Shown here piece by piece: positions 28,365 through 37,762 of a DNA stretch of 64,000 bases (position 1 is its first letter; each line of letters begins with the position of its first letter). Source of the stretch: Kocuria varians. Its GTDB lineage: Bacteria > Actinomycetota > Actinomycetes > Actinomycetales > Micrococcaceae. Made by a program: the position numbers and the translations under genes. Where the stretch lies: positions 1 through 64,000 of the forward strand of contig NZ_BJNW01000004.1 in NCBI RefSeq assembly GCF_006539885.1, in the 5' to 3' direction. Under the pieces are notes generated by a model, which did no database searches, had not been told where the DNA came from, and saw only the letters and a list, made by a program, of their open reading frames with translations.

Positions 28365-31055
28365 ATGGGTTCCACCGACGAAGCTCCGCAGCCGCAGGCC
28401 TACCCCGAGTACTGGGAGGCGGACGTGATCCTGCGCGACGGCGCGACCGCCCACCTGCGCCCCATCAGCCCGCAGGACCAGGACCTGCTGCAGCAGCTGC
28501 ACTCCTCCCAGTCGGAGGACAGTATCTACCTGCGCTTCTTCTCCTACAAGCCCAAGCTCTCGCAGCGGGAGCTCGAGCGCTTCACCACTGTGGACCACAA
28601 GGACCGCGTGTGCTTCGTGCTGATCCTGGGCGGGCGGATGATCGGCGTGGGCCGCTACGACCGCGTCACGCCGCGCGTGGCCGAGGTCGCGTTCATGATC
28701 TCCGACCACCACCAGGGCCGCGGCATCGGCTCCATCCTGCTGGAGCACCTGGCCGCCGCCGCCCGGGAGAACGGGATCGACCGCTTCACCGCGGAGGTGC
28801 TGCCGGAGAACCGCAAGATGCTGCACGTCTTCGTGGAGGCAGGCTACGACGTCTCCCGCCAGTTCGAGGACGGCGTGGTCATGGTGGACTTCGACATCGA
28901 TCCCACGGAGCGGTCCCTCGCCGTGATGGCGGCGCGCGAGCACCGCGCGGAGGCCCGGTCGCTGCAGCAGCTGCTGACCCCGGGGACCGTGGCGGTCGTG
29001 GGGGCCTCGGCGAACGAGGACCACGCGGGTCACCACGCCGTAGAGGCGATCCTGGCAGGCGGCTTCACCGGCGCGCTCTACGGCGTGGGTCACTCGCCCT
29101 ACGAGCGGGAGGGGCTCACGTTCGTCTCGTCCCTGGAGGAGATCGAGCAGACGGTGGACCTCGCCGTGATCGCGGTGCCGCGGGAGGCCGTGGAGGAGGC
29201 CGTGACCCAGTGCGGGCGGGCCGGCGTGCGCGCCGTCGTCGTCATGACCGGGGGCTACGCCGAGGACGGCACCGCCGGTGCCGCGGACCAGCGCAGGCTC
29301 GTGCGGATCGCCCGCGCGGCGGGAATGCGCGTGGTGGGCCCCGCGAGCCTCGGGCTGATGAACACGGACCCGGGGGTCTCGCTCAACGCGTCCGTGCTGC
29401 GGCAGATGCCGCGCCGGGGCGGGCTGGGGCTGTTCTCGCAGTCCGGGGCCGTGGGCTCCATGCTCTACGGCGCGGCCATGCGCCACGGAGTGGGGCTGTC
29501 CAGCTACCTCTCCGCGGGCAACCGCGCGGACGTCTCCGGCAACGACCTCATGCAGTACTGGGAGGACGACCCCGCCACCACGGTGTGCGGGCTCTACCTG
29601 CAGTCCGTGGGCAACCCGCGCAAGTTCTCGCGCATCGCCCGCCGGCTCTCGCTCAGCAAGCCGGTGATCGTCGCGAAGTCCGAGGTCACCGGGCTGCGCC
29701 TGCCCCCGGGACACACCGGGCGCGTGACCCAGGCCCCGGCGGGCGCGCTGGACGCCATGTTCCGCCAGGCCGGGGTGATCCGAGCGGCCACCGCCGAGGA
29801 GCTCATGGACATCGCCGCGATCACCGAGAGCCAGCCGCTGCCGGGCTCCGCGCGGATCGCCGTGGTCTCCAACGCGCTCGCCCTCGCGCAGCTCACCGAG
29901 GACCTCGCGCTGCGCCTCGAGCTCGAGCCCACCGCGGTGGACGGCACCGTGGACACCACGCGCGGCGCGGCGGAAGCGCACGACGCCGTCGTGGCCGCCG
30001 TGCGCGCGCAGCTCGCCTCCGAGGACGTCGACAGCGTGGTGCTCGTTCTGATGCCCGTCCCGGGCCTCGACCAGGACGCGCTGCTGGGCGCCGTCGCGGA
30101 GGAGGCCCGCGCGGCGGGACGCACCACCGTGGCCGTGTTCACCGGACAGCACGGGGCCGACGCCGTCACCACCTCCGTGCGCGCGGAGGGCCACGCAGCC
30201 CTGCCGTGCTTCGACTCCCCGGGCGCGGCCATGCACGCGCTGGCCCGGGTGATCGGCTACACCGCGTGGCGCTCGCAGGACCAGGGCGTGCTCGTGGAAC
30301 CGGAGGAGTTCGACTTCGACGGCGTGGAGAAGTTCCTGGAGCGCGAGCGCGGGAAGGTCACGGGGGACTCCCTCTACGAGCTGGGCATCGCCGAGCGCAA
30401 CGAGCTGCTCGCCCTGGCCGGGATCCGGGTGCTCGACGCCGTGCGCTTCCACGACATCGAGGAGGGCGTGGCGGCCGCCGCCCGGCTGGGCTACCCCGTG
30501 GCCCTGAAGACCACGGACCCGTTCCTGCGCCACCGCCTGGACCTGGGCGGAGTGGTCCTCAACATCCAGGACGAGGCACAGCTGCGCGCCACCATGGACA
30601 CCATGCGGCGCACGCTCTCGGGCTGGGACGTCACGGACTTCGAGGTCCAGCCCATGGCTCCGACCGGCCAGACGGTGGTGCTGCGCGCCGCCGAGGACCC
30701 GCTGATCGGCCCGGTGCTCTCCTTCGGCATGGCCGGCGACGCCGTGAACCTGCTCGACGACTGGGCCCACCGCGTCCCGCCGCTCACGGACCGCGACATC
30801 ACCCGCGTGGTGCGCGCCCCCAAGGCGGCCCGCAAGCTCTTCGGCTACCAGGGCGTGGCACCCGTGGACACGACCGGTCTGGAGCAGCTCGTCAACCGCG
30901 TGGCGTTCCTCAAGGACCGCTTCCCGGAGATCGCGTTTCTGGAGCTGAACCCCGTGATCCTCTCCGGCTCGGTGCTCACGGTGCTCTCCGCCACGGTCAA
31001 GCTCGGCAACCCCGGGCAGCGCACGGACAGCGCGCGCCGCGCGATGCTCGGATAG
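28365..31055 (+). CDS. GNAT acetyltransferase fused to ADP-forming acyl-CoA synthetase-like domains
   Basis: This 896-residue protein has an N-terminal GNAT domain (about 20-180) with the acetyl-CoA loop HHQGRGIGSILLEHL. A CoA-binding Rossmann domain follows from about residue 203 (VAVVGASANEDHAGH), then a ligase-like domain and an ATP-grasp-like C-terminus (about 680-890). The His loop survives as PGHTG near residue 448, but its surroundings differ from the active SHTG loop of ADP-forming enzymes. The architecture resembles Pat-type protein lysine acetyltransferases, in reversed domain order compared with Salmonella Pat. It probably acetylates metabolic enzymes; synthetase activity is uncertain. 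The kinase gene begins 14 nt after its stop. Confidence 0.85.
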   Translation: MGSTDEAPQPQAYPEYWEADVILRDGATAHLRPISPQDQDLLQQLHSSQSEDSIYLRFFSYKPKLSQRELERFTTVDHKDRVCFVLILGGRMIGVGRYDRVTPRVAEVAFMISDHHQGRGIGSILLEHLAAAARENGIDRFTAEVLPENRKMLHVFVEAGYDVSRQFEDGVVMVDFDIDPTERSLAVMAAREHRAEARSLQQLLTPGTVAVVGASANEDHAGHHAVEAILAGGFTGALYGVGHSPYEREGLTFVSSLEEIEQTVDLAVIAVPREAVEEAVTQCGRAGVRAVVVMTGGYAEDGTAGAADQRRLVRIARAAGMRVVGPASLGLMNTDPGVSLNASVLRQMPRRGGLGLFSQSGAVGSMLYGAAMRHGVGLSSYLSAGNRADVSGNDLMQYWEDDPATTVCGLYLQSVGNPRKFSRIARRLSLSKPVIVAKSEVTGLRLPPGHTGRVTQAPAGALDAMFRQAGVIRAATAEELMDIAAITESQPLPGSARIAVVSNALALAQLTEDLALRLELEPTAVDGTVDTTRGAAEAHDAVVAAVRAQLASEDVDSVVLVLMPVPGLDQDALLGAVAEEARAAGRTTVAVFTGQHGADAVTTSVRAEGHAALPCFDSPGAAMHALARVIGYTAWRSQDQGVLVEPEEFDFDGVEKFLERERGKVTGDSLYELGIAERNELLALAGIRVLDAVRFHDIEEGVAAAARLGYPVALKTTDPFLRHRLDLGGVVLNIQDEAQLRATMDTMRRTLSGWDVTDFEVQPMAPTGQTVVLRAAEDPLIGPVLSFGMAGDAVNLLDDWAHRVPPLTDRDITRVVRAPKAARKLFGYQGVAPVDTTGLEQLVNRVAFLKDRFPEIAFLELNPVILSGSVLTVLSATVKLGNPGQRTDSARRAMLG

Positions 31056-31068
31056 GCGCCCGCCCAGA

Positions 31069-32742
31069 GTGCGGGACACGATCGCCGGGCGCTTCGAACT
31101 GCTCACACCCATTGCGGAGGGTGGCAGCGGTGCGGTCTGGCGCGCCCAGGACCTGCGGCTGGGGAAGGTCTGCGCCGCCAAGGTGCTGCGCCAGCGGGAC
31201 TCCGCGGACCTGCTGAGGTTCGTGCGCGAGCAGTCCGTGCACCTGGAGCACCCGCACGTGGTGGCTCCCTACGGGTGGGCCGCGGAGGACGAGCACGTGG
31301 CCATCGCCATGGAGCTCGTCTCCGGCGGCACCCTGGAGGCCGCGCTGCAGGACAACGGCCCGGTCTCGGACGCGCTCGCGGAGGAGTTCGTCTACCAGCT
31401 GCTGGAGGCCCTGCAGTTCGTCCACGCCCGCGGCTGGGTGCACCGGGACGTCAAGCCCGCGAACGTGCTGCTCGAGCCCACGGGCTCCGCGCCCCCGGTG
31501 TCCCGGCTCGCAGACTTCGGGATCGCGGTGCGCACGAGCGATGCCCGGCTCACCCACACGGGCACCGTGGTGGGCACCCCGGGCTACCTCCCGCACGAGG
31601 CGTACGCCCCGGGCAACCCCTCGCCCGCCCTGGACCTCTACGCCGCCGGGGTCACGGCCGTGCGGCTGGTGCTTCCCGAGGTGGACCTCAGCGGGGACCC
31701 GCTGGGCCCGGACGACGTCGCCCGGCTGGGCCTGTTCGAGCACTCCCCGGTGCTGCGCTCGGGTGTCGCAGGACTGCTCAGCCGCGACCCGGAGGAGCGC
31801 GTCCGGGCGTCGGAGGAACTGGTCACCGCGCTGCTGGAGACGGCTCCGGAGCGCGAGGGACGCGAGAGCGAGACGGCGGACGGCGAGCCCTTCGAGGTCT
31901 TCGACGTCCTGGAGCCCACCACCGAGCGGGAGCTGTCCCCGGTGGCCGACGCCGCCCGGCTGCCCTCGGCCGCGGGGGCGCCGGAGGGGCCGATCGCGTG
32001 GCACGCCGTGCACCGCAAGGCCCTGCTGAGTGCGGAGCACCCCGTCCTCGCGGAGCGCTCGGGGGACCCGCTGCGACCGTTCGGCCCCGCCGATCCCACC
32101 GAGGAGATCGGTGCCGTGCCCGGGGAGCTGACGGTGGCGGAGCCCGTGGCGGCCACCGCGCTGGCGGACGATCGCACGGACCCGCCCGCCGTCACCCCGC
32201 TGGGGGGCGCTTCGGACGACGCCGCGTCCGGTCTGGACGGAACCCTCATCGACACCTCCGCACCGGGAGCCGCCGGGCTGGGCGGCGCCGGACTCACGGA
32301 CGCCCATCTCGTCGGCTCCGCCCGTGGCGGGTCTGGCGGGGGCTTCGATGCCGCGGCGCCCGGCGCCGGGCCGGGAGCCACCCGCGAGATCGACACGGGG
32401 GTTCCGGGGCAGCCGGCACCCCCCGGAACCGGGACGGACGCGGCCGAGGCGCGCGTGCGGCGTCGTCGTCCGGCGCGGTGGTCCTGGTGGCTGCTCGCCC
32501 TCATGCTCGCCGTCCTTGCCGTGGTCGCGGGCTACGTGTGGCTCGGGCCCGTGCTCTCCCGGTGGGGCGGGGGCGCGGACCCGGCCGGGAGTACGCCGTC
32601 CCCCACGGCCCCGGCGGGGTCGACCACCCCCGCCACCGAGGAGCCGGGCACGCAGAGCACCGAACCGCAGCCGACGACGGACGCAACGTCAGTGTGCACG
32701 GAGCTGGACGACGGCACGGTCTCGTGCGTGGTGACCCCGTGA
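31069..32742 (+). CDS. Transmembrane Ser/Thr protein kinase
   Basis: This 557-residue kinase keeps its catalytic motifs: glycine loop AEGGSGAVW, Lys38 in CAAKVL, HRDVKPANVLL starting near residue 125, and DFG near 149. The activation segment is TGTVVGTPGYLPHEAY. A long acidic Ala/Gly-rich linker (about 270-465) leads to one transmembrane helix (about 471-493). A short Thr/Pro-rich extracellular tail with two Cys (VCTELDDGTVSC) follows. It lacks PASTA repeats, so it is not PknB. The GTG start lies 14 nt after the preceding stop, implying one operon with the acetyltransferase fusion. Partners are unknown. Confidence 0.9.
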   Translation: MRDTIAGRFELLTPIAEGGSGAVWRAQDLRLGKVCAAKVLRQRDSADLLRFVREQSVHLEHPHVVAPYGWAAEDEHVAIAMELVSGGTLEAALQDNGPVSDALAEEFVYQLLEALQFVHARGWVHRDVKPANVLLEPTGSAPPVSRLADFGIAVRTSDARLTHTGTVVGTPGYLPHEAYAPGNPSPALDLYAAGVTAVRLVLPEVDLSGDPLGPDDVARLGLFEHSPVLRSGVAGLLSRDPEERVRASEELVTALLETAPEREGRESETADGEPFEVFDVLEPTTERELSPVADAARLPSAAGAPEGPIAWHAVHRKALLSAEHPVLAERSGDPLRPFGPADPTEEIGAVPGELTVAEPVAATALADDRTDPPAVTPLGGASDDAASGLDGTLIDTSAPGAAGLGGAGLTDAHLVGSARGGSGGGFDAAAPGAGPGATREIDTGVPGQPAPPGTGTDAAEARVRRRRPARWSWWLLALMLAVLAVVAGYVWLGPVLSRWGGGADPAGSTPSPTAPAGSTTPATEEPGTQSTEPQPTTDATSVCTELDDGTVSCVVTP

Positions 32743-32779
32743 ATGTGCTCGTACCCCGACCGTGGAGGACAATGACGCC

Positions 32780-33487
32780 ATGACTTACTCAGCACCCGAT
32801 GGTTCACGGCTGATCCAGGACATCGAGAAGGCGGGGTTCTACCCCCAGCTCGTCACGGACGTGGTCAGGGACTCCCTGGACGGCAGGCGCCCGGTCTCCC
32901 ACCTGGTGCAGCTGGAGACGCACTTCACCAACACCGAGCTGCACCGCCACATCACGGCGCTCGTGCTCGCGGAGGACGTCCTGCACATCACGCACGTGGA
33001 CGACCAGCAGTACGACGAGGCGGGCGCGGAGACCGTGGCCCGCGTGTCCACCGAGACGGTCCCGATCTCGCAGATCCGCTCCGTGACGCTGAGCTACGCA
33101 TACCACCAGCCGGAGAAGTACACCCCGGGGACGCCCATCATGGAGCTGAACCTCGCGGTGAGCTGGACCGGCACGCAACAGCTGGAGCTGTACCCGGCCA
33201 TGTGCGAGGACCCGGACTGCCAGGCTGACCACGGCTACACGGGCACGGCCGCGAGCGAGGACGTGGTGATGCGCATCAGCTCGGAGGCGGACGGCCAGGA
33301 CGCCGTGGAGGGCGCGCGGGAGTTCGCCCGCACGCTGCGCCGCGCGAACGTCGCCCCGCTCACGGACTCCGGGGCCCAGCTCGCGCAGGCACCCCAGCAC
33401 CAGGGGAGTGCGCGCCCGGAGGCCCCGGCGCCGCGCACGCGCTTCGGCCACCGGCACAACGGGCGGGACACGGGGCGCACCTCGTGA
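32780..33487 (+). CDS. DUF5998 protein
   Basis: This 235-residue soluble protein has a conserved body (about 1-185) including LIQDIEKAGFYPQLV and SWTGTQQLELYPAMCEDPDCQADHGY, with two closely spaced Cys. A polar tail of about 40 residues ends in Arg/Gly. It fits the actinobacterial DUF5998 family; no function is known. The ATG at 32780 follows GTGGAGG. Its stop overlaps the start of the next gene by 4 nt (GTGA), showing an operon and translational coupling. Confidence 0.8.
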   Translation: MTYSAPDGSRLIQDIEKAGFYPQLVTDVVRDSLDGRRPVSHLVQLETHFTNTELHRHITALVLAEDVLHITHVDDQQYDEAGAETVARVSTETVPISQIRSVTLSYAYHQPEKYTPGTPIMELNLAVSWTGTQQLELYPAMCEDPDCQADHGYTGTAASEDVVMRISSEADGQDAVEGAREFARTLRRANVAPLTDSGAQLAQAPQHQGSARPEAPAPRTRFGHRHNGRDTGRTS

Positions 33488-34650
33488 CGGGGCAGGACTC
33501 CGTGGCGGTGCGGGGGAGCGGCGAACCCGTGGAGCTCCCCGCGGCCCCGCGCTACGGCAGCCGCAGCGTGGGTGAGGTCATGACCTCGGCGGCCGCGGCC
33601 CTCGGCGTGCCCGGCTTCGAGAACGCGCTGAGTCTGCCCGCAGCGCAGCGCTTCGTCGTGGTGCTCGTGGACGGTCTCGGCTCCCGGCTGCTCTCGCAGG
33701 TCCGCGGCTACGCGCCCACCCTGCGCTCGGCGCAGTCCCTGGGCGAGCTCGACGCCGCCTTCCCCTCCACCACGTCCGTGTCCCTCTCGTGCCTGGGCAC
33801 CGGACGCACGCCCGGACGCCACGGCATGCTCGGCTACGACGTCCTGGACCCGGACACGGACCGCGTGGTCAACATGCTCGGGAACTGGCCGGCCTCGCTC
33901 GACCCGCTGGCGTGGCAACCCGGTGCCACGGTGCTGGAGCGCACCGCGCAGCACGTGGACACGGTGACCGTGAGCTCCCCGCGCTTCGAGTCCTCCGCGC
34001 TGACGCGTGCGGTGCTGCGCGGCGGCCGGTTCGTGGGTGCCCAGGGGGTGCACGCGCGCACGGCACGGGCGCTGGAGCAGCTGAAGGAGGGCCGCCGCGG
34101 GCTCGTCTACTTCTACTGGGACGACCTCGACAAGACGGGGCACAAGCAGGGCTGGCGCTCGGACGCCTGGCTGCACGCGCTCGAGGAGCTGGACTCGGCG
34201 CTCAAGCGGCTCGTGACCAGGCTGCCCGCCAACACTCGAGTGGTGCTCACCGCGGACCACGGCATGGTGGACGTGGCACTCGAGGGGCGGATCGACGTCT
34301 CCGCGGTGCCGGAGCTGATGCGCGGGGTGCGGAACACCGCCGGGGAACCGCGCGCCGTGCAGCTGCACCTGGAACCCGGGGTCTCGCCCGAGGACGTGGT
34401 GGGGCGGTGGCGTGAGCACTTCGGCGACGCCGTGTGGCTCGCCACGCGGGACGAGCTCGTGGGCTCCGGCCACTTCGGCCCGGATCCGGAGCCCGCCATG
34501 CTCGCCCGTGCCGGGGACGTGTGGGTGCTGGGACGGGAGGACATCGCGCTCTACGACGTCGCCCGCCAGGGCACCCGCCCGCTGGCCATGGTCGGTCAGC
34601 ACGGCTCCCTCACGGAGCAGGAACGGGCCGTCCCCGCACTGCTGTGGTGA
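33484..34650 (+). CDS. Alkaline phosphatase-superfamily nucleotide pyrophosphatase/phosphodiesterase
   Basis: This 388-residue cytosolic protein shows superfamily metal motifs: VVVLVDGLGSRLL, the nucleophile region AFPSTTSVSLSCLGTGRTPGRHG (shown in parts: FPSTTSVSLS), DDLDKTGHKQGW, and LTADHGMVD. It probably hydrolyses a phosphodiester or phosphonate; the substrate is unknown. The GTG start overlaps the DUF5998 stop by 4 nt, a pair conserved in related genomes as far as I recall. It converges on the Pro-rich protein gene. The roughly 95 nt between them show no strong hairpin. Confidence 0.85.
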   Translation: MTGQDSVAVRGSGEPVELPAAPRYGSRSVGEVMTSAAAALGVPGFENALSLPAAQRFVVVLVDGLGSRLLSQVRGYAPTLRSAQSLGELDAAFPSTTSVSLSCLGTGRTPGRHGMLGYDVLDPDTDRVVNMLGNWPASLDPLAWQPGATVLERTAQHVDTVTVSSPRFESSALTRAVLRGGRFVGAQGVHARTARALEQLKEGRRGLVYFYWDDLDKTGHKQGWRSDAWLHALEELDSALKRLVTRLPANTRVVLTADHGMVDVALEGRIDVSAVPELMRGVRNTAGEPRAVQLHLEPGVSPEDVVGRWREHFGDAVWLATRDELVGSGHFGPDPEPAMLARAGDVWVLGREDIALYDVARQGTRPLAMVGQHGSLTEQERAVPALLW

Positions 34651-34746
34651 TGACGTCGCTGCGGTGACGCAGTCGGGGCGCCGTCGCAGGGAACTCCGTC
34701 TCGTGGGGCAGCGGTGACGCCTTGTAGCGGAGGCCGGGGGTACGGC

Positions 34747-35388
34747 TCAGCGCGAACCGCCGACACCCTGCGTCGCCCTGCCACCGGCCCCACCCCCGGA
34801 ACTGCCCTTCTGCGAGCCCTGTCCCGCGCCGTTGCCGGAGGTGCCTCCGCCGGTGTTCCCGGCGCCCGCGCCGCCACCCGTGGAGCCCTGGCCCGTGCCA
34901 CCGTTGGCAGGCGGTGTGGCCGGTGCCTTCGCGGGCGGTGGGGTGGGCTTCGGAGCCTGGGTCTTCGCCGGCGTGGGAGCGGGGGTCGGCTGCGCCGTGG
35001 TGGGCGCGGGCGCCGGCACGACCGGCTGCGGCACCGCGGGCTGGACGGGCGCCACCGGCTCGGGTGCGGGCACGAAGTACTGCTCCGCCGGCTGGGTGGG
35101 CTCGGGGACCACGCTCGGCGTGGGTGAAGGCGTGGCCGACGGCGTGGGCGAGACGCTGGGCGTCGAACTGGGCGAGTCAGACGTGAAGGTGGCCGGCCCC
35201 TGGTCGTCGCGGTGCCCCGTCAGGCCGGTGAACGCCACGGCGCCGACCCCGGCCAGGACGAGCAGTGCCGCGCCGCCGAGGGCCACTGGCGCGAGGTACT
35301 TGCGCACCCCGGACGGCGAGGCTTCTGCCGCGCCGTCCCCGGCCGCGGCGTCATCGCCGAACAGATCGTCCTGGATGGAGTTGCTCAT
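34747..35388 (-). CDS. Pro/Thr-rich single-pass membrane protein
   Basis: This 213-residue protein begins with an acidic cytoplasmic stretch (MSNSIQDDLFGDDAAAG). One transmembrane helix (about 33-55, PVALGGAALLVLAGVGAVAF) follows, then about 150 outside residues rich in Pro, Thr, Ser and finally Gly. No folded domain is recognised. The Pro/Thr region could span the cell wall. AGGGAATT lies just upstream of the ATG. I do not recognise a family; such proteins vary quickly between species. It is followed by no clear hairpin and is preceded on the other side by sepH. Confidence 0.6.
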   Translation of the reverse strand: MSNSIQDDLFGDDAAAGDGAAEASPSGVRKYLAPVALGGAALLVLAGVGAVAFTGLTGHRDDQGPATFTSDSPSSTPSVSPTPSATPSPTPSVVPEPTQPAEQYFVPAPEPVAPVQPAVPQPVVPAPAPTTAQPTPAPTPAKTQAPKPTPPPAKAPATPPANGGTGQGSTGGGAGAGNTGGGTSGNGAGQGSQKGSSGGGAGGRATQGVGGSR

Positions 35389-35522
35389 GCAAGAATTCCC
35401 TAAAGATCGCCCGAGAGTGCGCGTGACCGGGGCGTCTCTCCCCTGGACCCGGTCCGCTCCCGTGACCTTACCGCGTGCCGTGCGCTTCGCGCATCACCGC
35501 ACGTGAGAGCCGGGGAGGGGAG

Positions 35523-36980
35523 TCACGGGCGGTTGCCGAAGACGATGTCGTCCCAGCTCGGCACGGAGGACCGCTTGGCGCGCGGGGTCCGGCCACGGGG
35601 CCCCGGTGCCCGCTGCTCCTCGGAAGGGGTCTCCTCGTTCCCGGCGCGGGAGGTCTCCTCGGTCTCGTCGTCGCCCTCGGCCGTGACGGCACCGTCCGAG
35701 CGGCTGCCACCGGCCTCGGCCGGGGGGGCAGGGGTCTCGTTGCCGGCGCCGTGCTGGTTTGCACCGGGCAGCCGGTGCACGACCGCCTCGGACTCCGGGG
35801 CGGGGGCGGACGTCGTCTCCCGAGCTTCGGTGTCGCGGTCGGGTGCGTCGGCGGCGAGGTGATCCGGTGCCGACGACTCCGGAGCGGCTGCCGCGGCGTC
35901 GTCGCCCTCCGATTCCGCGCCGGAAGCACTGTGTGAGTCCGGGGCGTGGTGCTCCGGTCCGCGGTGCTCGGTCTCGTCCCGTCCGCTTGGGGGGGTGTCC
36001 TCGCCGTAGGTCGAGGAGTCGTCGAGGATCTCGATGCCCTCACCCTGCAGGGCCTGCTCCTCCGCAACGCGGGACGCGGCGGGCTGGATGGGGCGGTCGA
36101 ACACGGGGGAGTCGTCCGGGGCGTCGATGGGCCGGGGCCGCTGCTCGACGCCGCCCATGCCGCGCCCGAGGATCTCGGCGAGGCGGTCGTCGGCGTCCTC
36201 GTCCGTTCCGAGGCGCCGCCCGCGGCGGGACTGCAGGACGTCCAGGAGGTCGTCCGCCTGGCTGGCCTCGTGCTGCAGGTGGCGCAGCTGCGCGGCGGGG
36301 GAGACCGCTGCCGGGGGGGAGGTGACGGGCGCGGCCGGGGCGGTCACGCCGAGCGGGCCGGACTCACGGGGCTCCTCGCCGAGCGCCCGGGCCCAGTCGT
36401 TCTCCGGGCGCACGGTCTGGCTGACCGGGTTGTAGCTCCAGCGCGCGGGGCCCTCGCCCTGGGGCCCGGCCGCCGGGTCCGTGACGGTGAAGCTCAGCTG
36501 CAGGTTCCACAGCTGGTCCTCGCGCAGCCACGCGTCCCAGTCGAAGCTGTGGCGGTCCACGCCGAGCTGCGCGGCGCGGTCCGTGACGGTCTCCTCGAGC
36601 GTCTTGGGCTCGCCCTCGAACACGGAGCGGTAGCCGTCGTGGGACGGGTTCGTCCCGGAGACCTTCACGCGGCACGCGGCGGTGACCATGTGGGAGCGCT
36701 CGGCGAGGATGGGCCACTCGTAGCGGCGCACCCGTTCCGCTTCCCAGCCGGACTCCGCGACGATGTCCTCCACGCTCGCCCCGGCGCGGAAGCGCGCCTG
36801 GATGTCGCGGGGACCGAAGGACGAGCCGCCGCGGCCGCGTGCGGGGGGCTTGCGGCGGGCGTGCTGGATGGTCTGACGCAACTGCTGGTCGATCTTCACC
36901 CGGTACCGGGTCGAGTCGGGGGTCTCCACGATGAGGTGCTCACCGTCGTCGTGCACTCCTACCAGGCGCAACTGCTCCAT
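35523..36980 (-). CDS. sepH: Septation protein SepH (DUF3071)
   Basis: This 485-residue protein starts with the conserved DUF3071 domain (about 1-170): LRLVGVHDDGEHLIVETPD, RYRVKIDQQLRQ, and a helix-turn-helix FRAGASVEDIVAESGWEAERVRRYE. The rest is a long, acidic, Pro/Glu/Ala-rich disordered region ending in a conserved short motif (SVPSWDDIVFGNRP). In Streptomyces SepH binds FtsZ and promotes Z-ring assembly; the same role is inferred here. Its neighbours DUF4193, DUF3093 and dut form a conserved actinobacterial block. Confidence 0.92.
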   Translation of the reverse strand: MEQLRLVGVHDDGEHLIVETPDSTRYRVKIDQQLRQTIQHARRKPPARGRGGSSFGPRDIQARFRAGASVEDIVAESGWEAERVRRYEWPILAERSHMVTAACRVKVSGTNPSHDGYRSVFEGEPKTLEETVTDRAAQLGVDRHSFDWDAWLREDQLWNLQLSFTVTDPAAGPQGEGPARWSYNPVSQTVRPENDWARALGEEPRESGPLGVTAPAAPVTSPPAAVSPAAQLRHLQHEASQADDLLDVLQSRRGRRLGTDEDADDRLAEILGRGMGGVEQRPRPIDAPDDSPVFDRPIQPAASRVAEEQALQGEGIEILDDSSTYGEDTPPSGRDETEHRGPEHHAPDSHSASGAESEGDDAAAAAPESSAPDHLAADAPDRDTEARETTSAPAPESEAVVHRLPGANQHGAGNETPAPPAEAGGSRSDGAVTAEGDDETEETSRAGNEETPSEEQRAPGPRGRTPRAKRSSVPSWDDIVFGNRP

Positions 36981-37336
36981 GCTGTCCTTCCCTCACGGGT
37001 GTCTGCGCCCCGCGTTCGGTGGTGCGCTCGGCGCGTTCGTGCGCCAGTCTAGTGGCAGCCCGCTGCCGCGGGCCGAGCGGTGGAGACCGGGCGCGGCGCA
37101 GGGGCGACGTCGACGCCGCGCGAGAGGGTCGGCAAGGGGCGTCCGGGCCACCCTCCAGGCGCGTTCCAGGCCCCGTCAGGACACGAATCTTGCTCTGCGA
37201 GAAACGCTTGCCACGGCCACTGGCTTTTTACGGCACCATGGTGAACAATCTACGCGACACGGACCCGGGGGAGATCGCCCGGGAAACCGTTTCACACAGC
37301 GATCTCGTGAAGAACGGTTGGAGAGCGGACAGACAC
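36981..37336. other. 356-nt divergent intergenic region
   Basis: Lies between sepH (minus) and the DUF4193 gene (plus). It is AT-richer towards 37190-37260 (TTTTTA, ACAATCTAC), where the DUF4193 promoter probably lies, but no hexamer pair could be fixed. No repeat, RNA gene or small ORF is convincing. Confidence 0.4.
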
Positions 37337-37636
37337 ATGGCCACAGACTACGACGCGCCGCGCAAGCAGGACGAGGACCTCAAGGAAGACTCCATCGAGG
37401 AGTTGCAGTCCCGGCGGTCGGACCACCAGTCCGGAAGCGTTGACGAGGACGAGGCTACGGCGGCGGAGAGCTTCGAGCTCCCCGGCGCGGACCTCTCCAA
37501 CGAGGAGCTCTCCGTGGTGGTCCTCCCGGCCCAGGACGACGAGTTCACGTGCGGCTCGTGCTTCCTCGTGCGCCACCATTCGCAGCTCGCGGAGGAGCGC
37601 AACGGTGTGAAGTACTGCCACGAGTGCGTGGGCTGA
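37337..37636 (+). CDS. DUF4193 zinc-ribbon protein
   Basis: This 99-residue acidic protein begins MATDYDAPRK, the family hallmark. Its C-terminus has four Cys in CGSC and CHEC pairs, forming a likely zinc ribbon. It is widespread and strongly conserved in actinobacteria; function is unknown, but an RNA-polymerase or nucleic-acid link is possible from the fold. A GGAGAG ribosome site precedes the ATG. A strong hairpin follows about 75 nt downstream. Confidence 0.88.
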   Translation: MATDYDAPRKQDEDLKEDSIEELQSRRSDHQSGSVDEDEATAAESFELPGADLSNEELSVVVLPAQDDEFTCGSCFLVRHHSQLAEERNGVKYCHECVG

Positions 37637-37711
37637 CCACACACCTTCCACCCCGGTGCGGACACCGGGAACCCCGGCCCCGCGACGGCCAGGACGGCGC
37701 CGGGCACGAGA

Positions 37712-37742
37712 ACGGGCGGTCACCGACACGGTGACCGCCCGT
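37712..37742. terminator. Bidirectional hairpin after the DUF4193 gene
   Basis: Perfect 13-bp arms with a 5-nt loop, between the convergent DUF4193 and DUF3093 genes. Confidence 0.75.
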
Positions 37743-37762
37743 CGTCGTGATCGGGGCGTTTC

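Noticed and set aside
26055-31181. Very long minus-strand open frame (over 1,700 codons) opposite parC and the GNAT fusion
   Set aside because: It is a GC-bias shadow: it crosses two real genes and an intergenic gap, has Arg/Gly/His-rich composition and no recognisable domain.
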